Shown: positions 14,601-26,745, numbered from the stretch's first letter. The stretch is 64,000 nt of DNA from Diplolepis rosae (GCA_030998225.1 JAPYXD010000744.1:1736001-1800000); one strand, 5' to 3'. The notes: generated from the sequence alone by a model not told the origin. Numbers and translations are program-made.

Positions 14601-15720
14601 AAGCACCTGGACTACTAGATATAATTGTCAAAATGACGAGATCTGTAAAATATGAACAAGGTATCTTAAATTTCTGTTCTCAGCTTAACTTCCACGTGGA
14701 ATATGTATTTTAAGCCCTTGGACTACTAGATATAATTTTCTAAATGATGGGATCTGTAAAATATGAACAAGTTAACTGAATTTTCAGCTTTCAGCTTAAG
14801 TTCCCTGAGGAAGATGTATTTCAAGCACCTGGGCTACTAAATATAATTTTCAAAATGAAGGAATATCTAAAAAATAAACGAGGTATCTTAAATTTCAATT
14901 CTCAGCTTAACTTCCACGTGGAATGTGTATTTTAAGCCCTTGGACTACTAGATATGATTTTCAAAATGACGGGATCTGTAAAATATGAACAAGTTAACTG
15001 AATTCTCAGTTTTCAGCTAAAGTTCCGGGAGGAAGATGTTTTTCAAGCACCTGGGTTACTAGATATAATTTTCAAAATGACGGGATCTGTAAAATATGAA
15101 CAAGGTATCCGAATTTTCACTTCTCAGCTTAAGTTCCCTGATGAAGATGTTTTTCACGCACCTGGTCTACTAAATATAATTTTCAAAATGAGGAGATCAC
15201 TAAAAAATAAACGAGGTATCTTAAATTTCACTTCTCAGCTAAAGTACCCTGAGGAAAATTTTTTTTAAGCACCTGGAATACTAAATATAATTTTCATAAT
15301 GAAGGAATCTCTAAAAAATAAACGAGGTATCTTAAATTTCACTTCTCAGCTTAAGTACCCTGAGGAAGATGTATTTTAAGCACATAGACTACTAGATATA
15401 ATTTTTAAAATGACGGGATCTGTAAAATATGAACAAGGTATCTGAATTTTCAGTTTTCAGGTTATGTTCCCTGAGGTATATGTTTTTTAATCACCTGGAA
15501 TACTAAATAGAATTTTCAAAATGACGGGATGTCTAAAATATAATCTAGGTATCTTAAATTACACTTCTCAGCTTAAGTTCCCTGAGGAATATGTATTTTA
15601 GTCACCTGGAATACTAGACATAATTTTCAAAAAGACGGGATCTCTAAAATATGAACTAGGTATCTTAATTTTCAGTTCTCAGCTTAAGGTCCCTGAGGAA
15701 GATGTTTTTCAAGCGACTGG
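11700..15720 (+). repeat. Higher-order repeat, 13-14 monomers, three copies
   Basis: Three consecutive copies are seen. The marker TTTCTAAATGATGGG falls at about 11741, 13183 and 14737 (offsets 1442 and 1554 bp). A second marker near the other end, TTAGTCACCTGGAATACTAG, falls at about 12601, 14044 and 15598 (offsets 1443 and 1554). This is a 13-monomer unit followed by a 14-monomer unit with one extra monomer. Shared private sites include AAGGAATATCTAAAAAATA and TTTCAATTCTCAGCTTAAC. The close match between copies indicates recent amplification by unequal exchange or an equivalent process. Confidence 0.87.
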
Positions 15721-16499
15721 GCTACTAAATATAATTTTCAAAATGGCGGAATCTGAAAATATGAACAAGTAATCTGAGTTTTCAGTTTTAGCTAAAGTTC
15801 GCAGAGGAAGATGTTTTTCAAGCACCTGGGCTACGAAATATAATTTTCAAAATGAAGGAATCTCTAAAAAATAAACGAGGTATATTAAATTTCACTTCTC
15901 AGCTTAAGTACCCTGAGGAAGATGTATTTTAAGCACCTGGACTACTAGATATAATTGTCAAAATGACGAGATCTGTAAAATATTAACAAGTTATCTGAAT
16001 TTTCAGTTTTCAGCTTAAGTTCCCTGAGGAAGATGTATTTCAAATACCTGGGCTACTAAATATAATTTTCAAAATGAAGGAATCTCTAAAAAATAAACGA
16101 GGTATATTAAATTTCACTTCTCAGCTTAAGTTCCCTGAGGAAGATGTTTTTCAAGCACCTGGGTTACTAGATATAATTTTCAAAATGACGAGATCTGTAA
16201 AATATGAACAAGGTATCTTAAATTTCTGTTCTCAGCTTAACTTCCACGTGGAATATGTATTTTAAGCCCTTGGACTACTAGATATAATTTTCTAAATGAC
16301 AGTATCTCTTAAATATAAACAAGTTATGTTAAATATCTGTTCTCAGCTTAACTTCCCTGAGGAAGGTGTATTTTAAGCACCTGGAATACTAAATATAATT
16401 TACAAAATGACGGGATCTCTAAAATATAATTGAGGTATCTTAAATTTCACTTATCAGCTTAAGTTCCACGAGGAAGATGTTTTTTAAGCACCTGGACTA

Positions 16500-19350
16500 C
16501 TGTATATAATTTTCAAAATGACGGGATCTCTATAATATAAACAAGGTATCTTAAATTTCAGTTCTCAGCTCAAGTTCCATAAGGAAGATGGTTTTTAAGC
16601 ACCTGGAATACTAAATATAATTTACAAAATGAAGGGATCTCTAAAATATAATTGAGGTATCTTAAATATCACTTCTCAGCTTAAGTTCCATAAGGAAGAT
16701 GGTTTTTAAGCACCTGGAATACTAAATATAATTTACAAAATAAAGGGATCTCTAGAAAATAAACGAGGTATCTGAATTTTCAGTTCTCAGCTTAAGTTCC
16801 CTGAGGAAGATGTTTTTAAGCACCTGGACTACTAGATATAATTTTCAAAATGACGGGATCTCTAAAATATAAACAAGGTATCTTAAATTTCAGTTCTCAG
16901 CTAAAGTTCCATAAGGAACATGGTTTTTAAGCACCTGGAATACTAAATATAACTTACAAAATGACGAGATCTCTAAAAAATAAACGAGGTATCTTAAATT
17001 TCACTTCTCAGCTTAAGTTCCCCGAGGAAGATGTTTTTTAAGCACCTGGACTACTCGATATAAATTTCAAAATGACGGGATCTGTAAAATATGAACAATG
17101 TATCTGAATTTTCAGTTCTCAGCTTAAGTTCCCTGAGGAAGATGTTTTTAAGCACCTGGACTACTAGATATAATTTTCAAAATGACAGGATCTCTAAAAT
17201 ATAAACTAGGTATCTTAAATATCACTTCTCAGCTTAAGTTCCATAAGGAACATGGTTTTTAAGCACCTGGAATACTAAATATAATTTACAAAATGACGAG
17301 ATCTCTAAAAAATAAACGAGGTATCTTAAATTTCACTTCTCAGCTTAAGTACCCTGAGGAAAATTTTTTTAAGCACCTGGAATACTAGATATAATTTAGA
17401 AAATAAAGGGATCTCTAAAAAATAAACGAGGTATCTTAAATTTCACTTCTCAGCTTAAGTACCCTGAGGAAGATGTTTTTTAAGCACCTGGACTACTATA
17501 TATAATTTTCAAAATGACGGGATCTCTATAATATAAACAAGGTATCTTAAATTTCAGTTCTCAGCTCAAGTTCCATAAGGAAGATGGTTTTTAAGCACCT
17601 GGAATACTAAATATAATTTACAAAATGAAGGGATCTCTAAAATATAATTGAGGTATCTTAAATATCACTTCTCAGCTTAAGTTCCATAAGGAAGATGGTT
17701 TTTAAGCACCTGGAATACTAAATATAATTTACAAAATAAAGGGATCTCTAGAAAATAAACGAGGTATCTGAATTTTCAGTTCTCAGCTTAAGTTCCCTGA
17801 GGAAGATGTTTTTAAGCACCTGGACTACTAGATATAATTTTCAAAATGAAGGGATCTCTAAAATATAATTGAGGTATCTTAAATTTCACTTCTCAGCTTA
17901 AGTTCCATAAGGAAGATGGTTTTTAAGCACCTGGAATACTAAATATAATTCACAAAATGAAGGGATCTCTAAAATATAATTGAGGTATCTTAAATTTCAC
18001 TTCTCAGCTTAAGTTCCCCGAGGAAGATGTTTTTTAAGCACCTGGACTACTCGATATAAATTTCAAAATGACGGGATCTGTAAAATATGAACAATGTATC
18101 TGAATTTTCAGTTCTCAGCTTAAGTTCCCTGAGGAAGATGTTTTTAAGCACCTGGACTACTAGATATAATTTTCAAAATGACGGGATCTCTAAAATATAA
18201 ACTAGGTATCTTAAATATCACTTCTCAGCTTAAGTTCCATAAGGAACATGGTTTTTAAGCACCTGGAATACTAAATATAATTTACAAAATGACGAGATCT
18301 CTAAAAAATAAACGAGGTATCTTAAATTTCACTTCTCAGCTTAAGTACCCTGAGGAAAATTTTTTTTAAGCACCTGGAATACTAAATATAATTTACAAAA
18401 TAAAGGGATCTCTAAAAAATAAACGAGGTATCTTAAATTTCACTTCTCAGCTTAAGTACCCTGAGGAAGATGTTTTTTAAGCACCTGGACTACTATATAT
18501 AATTTTCAAAATGACGGGATCTCTATAATATAAACAAGGTATCTTAAATTTCAGTTCTCAGCTCAAGTTCCATAAGGAAGATGGTTTTTAAGCACCTGGA
18601 ATACTAAATATAATTTACAAAATGAAGGGATCTCTAAAATATAAACTAGGTATCTTAAATATCACTTCTCAGCTTAAGTTCCATAAGGAAGATGGTTTTT
18701 AAGCACCTGGAATACTAAATATAATTTACAAAATAAAGGGATCTCTAAAAAATAAACGAGGTATCTTAAATTTCACTTCTCAGCTTAAGTACCCTGAGGA
18801 AGATGTTTTTTAAGCACCTGGACTACTATATATAATTTTCAAAATGACGGGATCTCTATAATATAAACAAGGTATCTTAAATTTCAGTTCTCAGCTCAAG
18901 TTCCATAAGGAAGATGGTTTTTAAGCACCTGGAATACTAAATATAATTCACAAAATGAAGGGATCTCTAAAATATAATTGAGGTATCTTAAATTTCACTT
19001 CTCAGCTTAAGTTCCCCGAGGAAGATGTTTTTTAAGCACCTGGACTACTCGATATAAATTTCAAAATGACGGGATCTGTAAAATATGAACAATGTATCTG
19101 AATTTTCAGTTCTCAGCTTAAGTTCCCTGAGGAAGATGTTTTTAAGCACCTGGACTACTAGATATAATTTTCAAAATGACGGGATCTCTAAAATATAAAC
19201 TAGGTATCTTAAATATCACTTCTCAGCTTAAGTTCCATAAGGAACATGGTTTTTAAGCACCTGGAATACTAAATATAATTTACAAAATGACGAGATCTCT
19301 AAAAAATAAACGAGGTATCTTAAATTTCACTTCTCAGCTTAAGTACCCTG
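16500..19350 (+). repeat. Higher-order repeat, about 9 monomers (about 997 bp), three iterations
   Basis: The marker CTACTCGATATAAATTTC recurs at about 17051, 18047 and 19045 (offsets 996 and 998 bp, nine monomers minus 1-3 bases). The next four to five units follow in the same order in the copies: AACAATGTATCTGAA, then the CCATAAGGAACATGG unit, then the GACGAGATCTC unit, then an AATTTTTTTTAAGC or closely related unit. An independent marker, CTCTATAATATAAAC, recurs at about 16529, 17524 and 18522. The third copy is rearranged by about three monomers near 18700-19000. Confidence 0.83.
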
Positions 19351-20862
19351 AGGAAGATGTTTTTTTAGCACCTGGACTACTATATATAATTTTCAAAATG
19401 ACGGGATCTCTAAAATATAAATGAGGTATCTTAAATTTCACTTCTCAGCTTAAGTTCCATAAGGAAGATGGTTTTTAAGCACCTGGAATACTAAATATAA
19501 TTTACAATAGGAAGGGATCACTAAAATATAAATGAGGTATCTTAAATTTCACTTCTCAGCTTAAGTTCCCCGAGGAAGATGTTTTTTAAGCACCTGGGCT
19601 ACTAAATATAATTTTCAAAATGACGGGATCTGCAAAATATGAACAAGGTATCTGAATTTTCAGTTTTCAGCTTAAGTTCCCTGAGGAAGATGTTTTTCAA
19701 GCACCTGGGCTACTAAATATAATTTTCAAAATGAAGCAATCTCTAAAAAATAAACGAGGTATCTTAAATTTTACTTCTCAGCTTAACTTCCACGTGGAAT
19801 GTGTATTTTAAGCCCTTGGACTACTAGATATGATTTTCAAAATGACGGGATCTGTAAAATATGTACAAGTTAACTGAATTTTCAGTTTTCAGCTAAAGTT
19901 CCGGGAGGAAGATGTTTTTCAAGCACCTGGGTTACTAGATATAATTTTCAAAATGACAGGATCTCTAAAATATAAACAAGTTATGTTAAATATCTGTTCT
20001 CAGCTTAACTTCCCTGAGGAAGGTGTATTTTAAGCACCTGGAATACTAAATATAATTTACAAAATGACGGGATCTCTAAAATATAAACGATGTATCTTAA
20101 ATTTCACTTCTCAGCTTAAGTTCCCTGAGGAAGATGTTTTTCAAGCACCTGGACTACTAAATATAATTTTCAAAATGAGGAGATCTCTAAAAAATAAACG
20201 AGGTATCTTAAATTTCACTTCTCAGCTAAAGTACCCTGAGGAAAATTTTTTTTAAGCACCTGGAATACTAAATATAATTTTCAAAATGAAGGAATCTCTA
20301 AAAAATAAACGAGGTATCATAAATTTCACTTCTCAGCTTAAGTTCCCTGAGGAAGATGTTTTTTAAGCACCTGGACTACTAGGTATAATTTTCAAAATGA
20401 CGGGATCTATAAAATATGAACTAGGTATCTTAATTTTCAGTTCTCAGCTTAAGTTCCCTGATGAAGATGTTTCTCAAGCACCTGGTCTACTAAATATAAT
20501 TTTCAAAATGACGAGATCTCTAAAAAATAAACGAGGCATCTTAAATTTCACTTCTCAGCTTAAGTACCCTGAGGAAAATTTTTTTTAAGCACCTGGAATA
20601 CTAAATATAATTTACAAAATGATTGGATCTCTAAAATATAAATGAGGTATCTTAAATTTCACTTCTCAGCTAACGTTCCCTGAGGAAGATGCTTTTTAAG
20701 TACCTGGACTACTAGACATAATTTTCAAAATGACGGGATCTGTAAAATATGAACAAGTTATCTGAATTTTCAGTTCTCAGCTTAAGTTCCCTGAGGAAGA
20801 TGTATTTCAAGCACCTGGGCTACTAAATATAATTTTCAAAATGAAGGAATCTCTAAAAAATA

Positions 20863-20871
20863 AACGAGGTA

Positions 20872-20874
<3 letters not shown>
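20863..20874 (+). repeat. Target-site duplication, copy next to the poly(A) end
   Basis: AACGAGGTATAT at the last satellite bases before the element is repeated exactly at 26791-26802 on the far side. One extra A (20875) lies between this copy and the poly(T) run. A perfect 12-bp duplication is expected from target-primed reverse transcription and fits insertion into a satellite monomer of the subtype that has GGTATATTAAATTTCAC. Confidence 0.9.

Positions 20875-20875
<1 letters not shown>

Positions 20876-20906
<31 letters not shown>
20876..20906 (-). other. Poly(A) tail of the retrotransposon
   Basis: An uninterrupted run of 31 T on the plus strand (31 A in the element's sense) joins the element's 3' UTR to the satellite. 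It marks the 3' end and the priming side of target-primed reverse transcription. The lack of interruptions suggests a fairly young insertion, although run length is sensitive to sequencing error. Confidence 0.95.
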
Positions 20907-20907
<1 letters not shown>

Positions 20908-21256
20908 TGAGGAGGAAAAATGCTGAAATCTTTTATAGACGTTGTACAGGACTCTCCTAGGACGGGTCTAGGCATACCTGTTAAAACCAAAAAACCCCCT
21001 CTCGCGAACCAATGCACCGCCCGCGGAACCGCCTTTCGGCTTTAAACTTCGCGGGCAGTTGGTTCTAGCTTAAAGTCGCGTACGACTCTTCCGTCGTCCG
21101 TTCGCCCGGGACTTCCATCCGCGTGCACACGCCCGTTAGGCAGGCCGGCCAACCGCGCCAACCAGAAAAGGAATAAGGAGATTCCTCCCCCGGTCGACGC
21201 GAACAGCCAAGTCCGCCCAAGACGCAGGACCGCGGGTGTAGGCCCCGATGCGATTT
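20907..21256 (-). other. 3' UTR of the retrotransposon
   Basis: This 350-bp GC-rich stretch lies between the ORF2 stop codon (21257-21259) and the poly(A) tail. It has no open frame of note in the sense direction. It presumably holds the RNA region recognised by the element's reverse transcriptase, but no known 3' structure could be identified by eye. Confidence 0.8.
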
Positions 21257-24200
21257 CTACTGGCCCCCATTGTTGCCACGCTCTGCACGCTCATCGAGCT
21301 CCCTCGCCTTCATCACCAGGGTGACGAATAAATCGATAAACATCCAAATCTGTTCAGACTGGAGCATGAGAGAGACCATCGTGTCAGGAGTGAGCTCGGC
21401 ACCCACTGCCTGACCGAGGGCCTCCCTTGCCGCGCCCCACTTTGCGCAGACGAAGAGTGCGTGCTCTGCATTATCCACAAGGGAACCGCAGTAGCGGCAC
21501 GACTCATCGTCTCTTTTTTTGAAGCGCTTCAGGTACGCATTAAAGCAACCATGGCCCGAAAGCGCTTGCGCCAGGTAAAAGCCGACTTGACCGTGCTTTC
21601 TATCCAGCCAGGTGGCGAGCTCCGGGATCAGACGGTGTGTCCATCTCCCGGTTTGGTCACCATGCCATCTCGTCTGCCATTTCTCGACGAGTCTGCGCCT
21701 TCCATCCTTGCGGATGGCCTCCTTCGCGCGAGCGATTTCCTGCAGGTCGGCGCAGGTAAGCTCCTTGCGAAGCTGAAAGGTCTCCTGCCTTTCCTCCGCC
21801 AATAAATCTATTGGCTAGACGCTCGCCAGGATCAGCACAGCACTCGTCGACACAGTTCGGTATGCTGAGACAATTCTCATCACCACACCTCTCTGTGCCG
21901 AGAACAGCTTCTTCAGGATAGCATGGTTGTTAAGGGCACTTGTCCAGATCGGAGCTGCATAAAGCAGCTTCGAATTTACCACGCTCGCCACCAGCCTTCT
22001 CTTAGCTTCCCTAGGACCACCAATGTTGGGCATGAGCCGAGTCAGGGCGGCCCCACACTGGATGGCTTTGGCAGTCGCGATCTGCAGGTGTTCGCCGAAG
22101 CTAAGCCTTCGATCCAACTGCACACCCAGGTACTTAATGCTCTTTTTCCACTTGATTTCATGTTCCCCGAGAACGATCCTCGGGTATTTGAAGGATCTCC
22201 TGTCTGTGACCAGCAAAGCCTCGGTCTTCTCAGGGGCCATTTTCAGGCATCTGCTATCCAACCAACGCTTTGCCCGCCACAGACTATCATTGATCCTCAG
22301 CTCCAGGATTTTGACGTCGTCAGCGGCGCACACGACAAGTGCGTCATCCGCGAAGCCGATGATGCTCGTTCCAGCAGGCAGGTCCATGCGCAGGAAATCG
22401 TCGTACATGACGTTCCAGACGAGTGGACCTACCCGCGACCCTTGAGGGGCGCCACATGTCATCTCTTCCTTGAGAGACCATTTGTCGCCCTCGTATATCA
22501 CCCACCTGTCGCTCAGATAGTCATCTATCATTCGTAACAGGTAGTCTGGAACCTTTTTCCGCACCATCGCCTCGATGCAGATGTTCCATCTCGCGGTATT
22601 AAACGCATTGCGTATGTCAATGCTGATCAACGCGCAGAATCCCTTACGCTTACCAGTTCCTCTTCTTGCTTTAGTGGCGATGTCCACCACTGCCTGGATG
22701 GCGTCGACTGTGGACCTGCCTTTCCGAAAGCCGAACTGGTTTTCCGAGAGACCATTCTCGCGGACCATGTGACCCTGTAGTCTTTGTAGGATCATTTCCT
22801 CCAGAAGTTTCCCCATCGTATCCAATAAACATATTGGCCTATACGATGAGGCATCCCCTAGAGGTTTGTTGCCTTTCCTCAGCAGGACCAACCTCTGCTT
22901 CTTCCAGTCTGCGAAGAACCTCCTCCCGAAGACAGGAGTTGAAGACTTCTAGGAGCATCTCCGGGTATACCCCGATCACCTCTTTGAGGATCTCGTTCGG
23001 CAACCCGTCGATCCCCGGCGCTGTGTTTGCCTTGAGCCTTCCACCCGCTCTCTTTAGTTCTTCGAGAGTGAAGTGTTCTTCGCCCCGGACCACGCAGGAA
23101 CTTCGGTCCTGTCTTTGGAACGGCTCTACATGCGGGAACAAGCTTCGCACGATGTACTTGACACGATCGGCACTATCCAGGCCCGGGGTCTTTCTTCTAG
23201 TCACCAATCTCTTAGTGACTATTTTGAAGGCGAGACCCCATGGATCCTTCTCGACTTCTCCGATCAAGTCTTTCCAGCACTGAAGTCGGCTTTTTCTTAT
23301 GCCTTGCCTCAGAGCTGATTTTGCTTTTTTCCATGCCTCGCGCAGCAGAGGATCACCCTTTGAGCGGGTAAAACTCCGCCGCGCTGTAAGGCACTTTCGA
23401 CGCAGGACGGACAACTGGTCGTTCCACCAGTACATCGAGTCCCCGGTACGCCTGTGCCCGCGGCGAGGCATGGAGTGGTCGCATGCTGCGACCACTTTCC
23501 GCCTCGCCGCGCGCACAGTGTCCTCCAACGACCCAGCAGACCTTGCCCAACCAAGCTCATCTATGAGCCTGGTTTCTTCAAGATGTTCCCGAAGCTTGTC
23601 TTTTCTGAGTCGTTTTGTGTTCCAGGAGGGGCTCCTTACCTTGCCGCCCCTTCCCGTATTCACTGGGTGACTCCGTTCCTGGATGCTAAACTCAATGCAC
23701 TGGTGGTCACTCAATGTTATTACATCGAGGACGCACCAGTCGCCTATCCTGGAGGCAAGACGGGGCGCGGCAATCGTGAGGTCGATAATCGACCCCCCCG
23801 CTCCTCGTATTAACTTAAAATACATGCCCCGATTCAACACGATCAAGTAATTCCAGGCGACCATCTCACCGACCAAGATTCCCCACAGGTCCAGGCGGGC
23901 TTCTCCCCACTCGGGCGACTTACTATTGAAGTCTCCTGCAATAAGGGACCGCCCACTAGCATCTTTGAGGCTTTTCTCAAGGAGGAGGATCTGGGTCTCA
24001 AATATCTCGAAAGCATCGTTGGGGGAGAAGTAGCAGCTGTACACACGTACCCCCGCCACCTCCACCCAAACGAACCCCGCGTCGGTCTCCAGGAACTCCG
24101 CGATGCTCAAATCAGGGCTGCAGACAAGGATCCCAGCCCTCCTTGATGCATCCTGGTACCAAGCAGAGTTTTCGGACCATTTGTGTTGCTCACTAATGAG

Positions 24201-24335
24201 CAACACATCGGCTCCCCTCTCCCTGGCAGTCTGCATCAGAAGGTTCTGGGCTTCCTTCCCTCTCCCGAGGTTGAGCTGTAGAAATTTCACTTTCCACCTC
24301 TCAACCTCCGGAGCTCCGCCCTGAATATTGGGCAA
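21257..24335 (-). pseudogene. ORF2: endonuclease-reverse transcriptase, broken
   Basis: ORF2 would encode about 1,026 residues, close to the usual R1 length. It nicks target DNA and copies the element RNA at the nick. Numbering from the TTG at 24335, the endonuclease spans about 1-230: Asn22 in LQLNLGR, Glu49 in ISEQ, Asp135/Asn137 in AGDFNSKSPEWG, Asp185 in IDLTIA and the SDH triad 209-211. The reverse transcriptase has YRPICLL near 22841, the motif-A aspartate of SIDIRNAF at about 22616-22618, GAPQGSRVGP near 22450 and FADD at about 22343-22354. A cysteine-histidine finger CX2CX8HX4C lies at about 21446-21499. There are two lesions: a one-base frameshift at about 22915-22926, between the end of the endonuclease-side frame and the RT frame, and an in-frame TAG at 21815-21817, after which the same frame resumes with PIDLLAEER, typical of the family. 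It overlaps the end of ORF1 by about 49 nt. No ATG precedes the endonuclease Asn motif in this frame. Confidence 0.9.
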
Positions 24336-25625
24336 GAACCGCTCCCCGAAGCATGGGCGACATCTTTTTCGCCCCTATCAGTACAAGTCAGGCACCGAGG
24401 GGGAGCCTTGCACTCCTTGGCCACGTGTGACGCGCCCCCACACCTCCAGCAGGCATCCTTCCTGCCTGGAAGCGCGCAGCCACGCGACACATGGCCGTAT
24501 CCCTGGCACCTGAAGCACCGGGCAACCTCGACATGCTCTCGGATGCGGCAGTTCACCCACCCTACCCTTAGTCTATCAAGCCCGAGCAAGCCCTGGGCGT
24601 CCGCCTCGGTTAAACGGACCACCGCAGTCTGCACACCGCCAAAGCGTTTGTACAGCCTGCACTGGTCACCGAGGTCTGGCTTGCCCAGTGCGATGCAAAG
24701 CGCTGCAACAACCTCTTCTCTTGTGACTGTCTCGTCGAGGTCCCTAACTTCAAGGGACCTCTTCGAGACCAAAGATTTAACTTCGGCCTTCTCTCCGACC
24801 GCCTGGTCGAGCGCCTTTTCGAAGGTCGAGACGTCACCCCCTTTCTGAGGACCAGGAGAATCTCCTCCCTCCTGGTTCTCCGAATGGAGAGGACCTCCGC
24901 CCCTGCGTTTTGGGGGTTTACTTTCGCCTTCATAGCCTTCAGGATATCGGCGTAGGACTCTCCATCCCTCGCCGACACCCTGATAGCGTCGCCCGACCGT
25001 GCGGCCGGAGAGCGCCTCGCCAACTTCACCTTTGTTTTAGGTTCCTGCGCAGATGGCACAGGAACCTCTTTTTTCTTCTCGGGGTTTATTTTTTTCTTTT
25101 TTTTCTTCTCCACCAGCTGCCATTCCCCATCCTTTTTTGGGGTTTGGCTTCTGGTGGCCGCAGCGTAAGTTGGCGGTATGCCGCCCTTCCCTTTCTTGGG
25201 AAGCCGATCTTCGGGGGGAGAAGGAGCAACCCTCTTCTCCCCCTTTGTCAGCTTTTTGGGGTATCTCCCAGAGACGCAGAGCGCAGTCTCCGGAAGATAC
25301 CCATCTTTTTGACGGCGGGGTGGGATTCCATCCTTTTCTGGATTTCCACCCCGCTCTCTAGTAAGCACTTGTGGGTGTTGAGCATTCCGCTCAACACCTC
25401 CGTAGCCTCACTCACACTGTCCTTAACATGGCCAGGGTTGTTTCTCAGCATACCCTGCTGGATAACGCTGAGAGCCCTGGCCAACCTCTCCATTTTCTTA
25501 CTTTGCTCCTTCAGGAGCTGAAGGACGTCTTTCCATCCATCAGCCCCTGGAGGAGTGTGTGACTGCGCATCAGGCGCCTTCACCGCTTCATCTCCTTTAT
25601 TTTTTTCAAAATTTTTAAAATTCAT
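24287..25625 (-). pseudogene. ORF1: Gag-like zinc-knuckle RNA-binding protein, broken
   Basis: ORF1 would encode about 446 residues that coat the element RNA. It starts at the ATG at 25623-25625, after the hairpins of the 5' UTR, and ends at the TGA at 24287-24289. The N-terminal part (25625 to about 25255) is charged with a likely helical stretch. The middle (about 25250-24845) is very basic and lysine-rich, followed by VSARDGESYADILKAMK, a typical pre-finger region. The C-terminal part has three knuckles between about 24517 and 24325: CFRCQGYGHVSRGC, CWRCGGASHVAKEC and a longer CX2CX9HX6C. Two frameshifts break it. The first is in the T-run at 25253-25257 and the second in the C-run at 24837-24841; in each the reading is restored in the next frame, consistent with one missing base in a homopolymer. 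These may be true decay or sequencing errors. Confidence 0.88.
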
Positions 25626-25666
25626 ATTAATGTCGTCGTGTCTTGAGACGGTTCGCCCATCATGGG

Positions 25667-25686
25667 AGCCCTACCGCAGTAGGGCT
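25667..25686 (-). other. Perfect 8-bp stem, 4-nt loop hairpin upstream of ORF1
   Basis: AGCCCTAC (25667-25674) and GTAGGGCT (25679-25686) are exact reverse complements around the loop CGCA. The hairpin lies about 40 nt before the ORF1 start codon in the element RNA, so it could affect ribosome loading or RNA packaging. That role is inference. Confidence 0.8.
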
Positions 25687-25857
25687 ACTATCCCCGCCTG
25701 TATAGATCCCTAGTTATGTGCACCGAAACCGAGAAGCGGCTTATCGGATGGTCGATCCTATCGGCACATTATATGAAGCTAGTAAAAAAGGTTACGGGAT
25801 AGGCCCGCGCCATAATGATGCTAAAGGTTTAACGTCACCCCTATCGACCGAGCGGTG

Positions 25858-25884
25858 CCGGGTCCGCCCCGACACCTGACCCGG
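25858..25884 (-). other. 7-bp stem, 13-nt loop inverted repeat in the 5' UTR
   Basis: CCGGGTC (25858-25864) pairs with GACCCGG (25878-25884) around a 13-nt loop. It is GC-rich and should be stable in RNA. Its function is unknown. Confidence 0.7.
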
Positions 25885-26745
25885 ACTTCAGGCTAGACGG
25901 TGTGCGATTTATCCTACGCATCGTCGGGTATAAGGAAATACTGACCAGGTAATCCTTCATTCCTGCGCCCGGACGTCCATGATTTCAACCCCGAAATTGG
26001 CTCCAGACAGTAGAAACGTGAGCGGTTTTCCCAGTTTAACATGTGGTTTCACGGGATCTTTGCCCTTCGCGGCCGAACACCGGAGGGACTTACATTTACC
26101 CATATTACTTCCACAGAGGTAAGGTACTGACATCGCGTCCTACCCTGGTCGGGAGGCTACTACTCCTCCCTTGGCTAGTCTATCGGGAATATCCACCAGG
26201 CGCCGGCCGCAGCCCATTCACTCGGCAACGCATTCGTACTGGTATGTGTGGGTGTCGGTATCGTGCATGTGGTTGTGATGTGACCGCGAGAAGGGCACGA
26301 GGGAAGTTCAGCGTCACCGCCGCATGCGTATTTGGGTTGATACCCCGATTAAGGGGCCCCCCGCATTCACACTGGTTCCACTTCATGCGGCATCAAGGAA
26401 CCTGTTCGAGGTCCCCTGATGCTTTTTGCTCCACACCGCGTCCTCACGCGTCCGAAGGTTGAGGAGAGACCATTCAAACGCGTGCGCCCGGCAGGCCCAC
26501 CGCTAGGGAAAGTCTGTCTATAAGACTCCCTTGACGGCCATCCTGACGGCGACAGCCCAGCTGTTGGCAGAGTCCTTTCGGCTACTACCATTGGCGGGCT
26601 GCAGGACGCGTCTGCTCCGTGCATGGCCTCACACGTTCCTGTGGGTGAGACACTGCCCTCCCGCGAAAGGCCGTCTCGGGTATTGGTTGTGTTGCGTTCA
26701 GTGTTGCTGTAAGTATGTAGTGTCATGTTGCTGTCTGTGTGTCCC

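Larger units (their letters stand above)
1..20875 (+). repeat. 111-bp satellite array, left part
   Basis: This is a continuous head-to-tail array of an AT-rich monomer of about 111 bp, all in one orientation. Landmarks recurring once per unit are CTAAAATATAAACGAGGTAT, then TTCACTTCTCAGCTTAAG, then CCCTGAGGAAGATG, then AAGCACCTGGACTACTA, then ATAATTTTCAAAATGACGGG. The first unit is 1-111; the equivalent position of the next starts at 112. Units differ at many diagnostic sites and carry small indels, so the period drifts by 1-8 bp over long distances. About 188 units fit by length. The array has no visible left boundary in the window. I do not recognise the satellite family. Nothing else is seen between the units. 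Confidence 0.97.

Noticed and set aside
1..20875. CRISPR array
   Set aside because: The unit is a contiguous 111-bp monomer with no unique spacers, no leader and no cas genes, in a clearly eukaryotic context.
20970..21256. tRNA or rRNA-derived segment in the GC-rich 3' UTR
   Set aside because: No cloverleaf arms, box A/B pair or recognisable ribosomal stretch could be found by eye.
21461..25562. Plus-strand ORFs inside the retrotransposon (for example 21923-22537, 24910-25521)
   Set aside because: They lie opposite ORF1 and ORF2, have no recognisable domains and are explained by the GC-rich coding sequence on the other strand.
26043..26462. Plus-strand 139-codon ORF in the 5' UTR region
   Set aside because: It is antisense to the element, has low-complexity arginine-rich composition and no motif. 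It is likely chance in GC-rich sequence.
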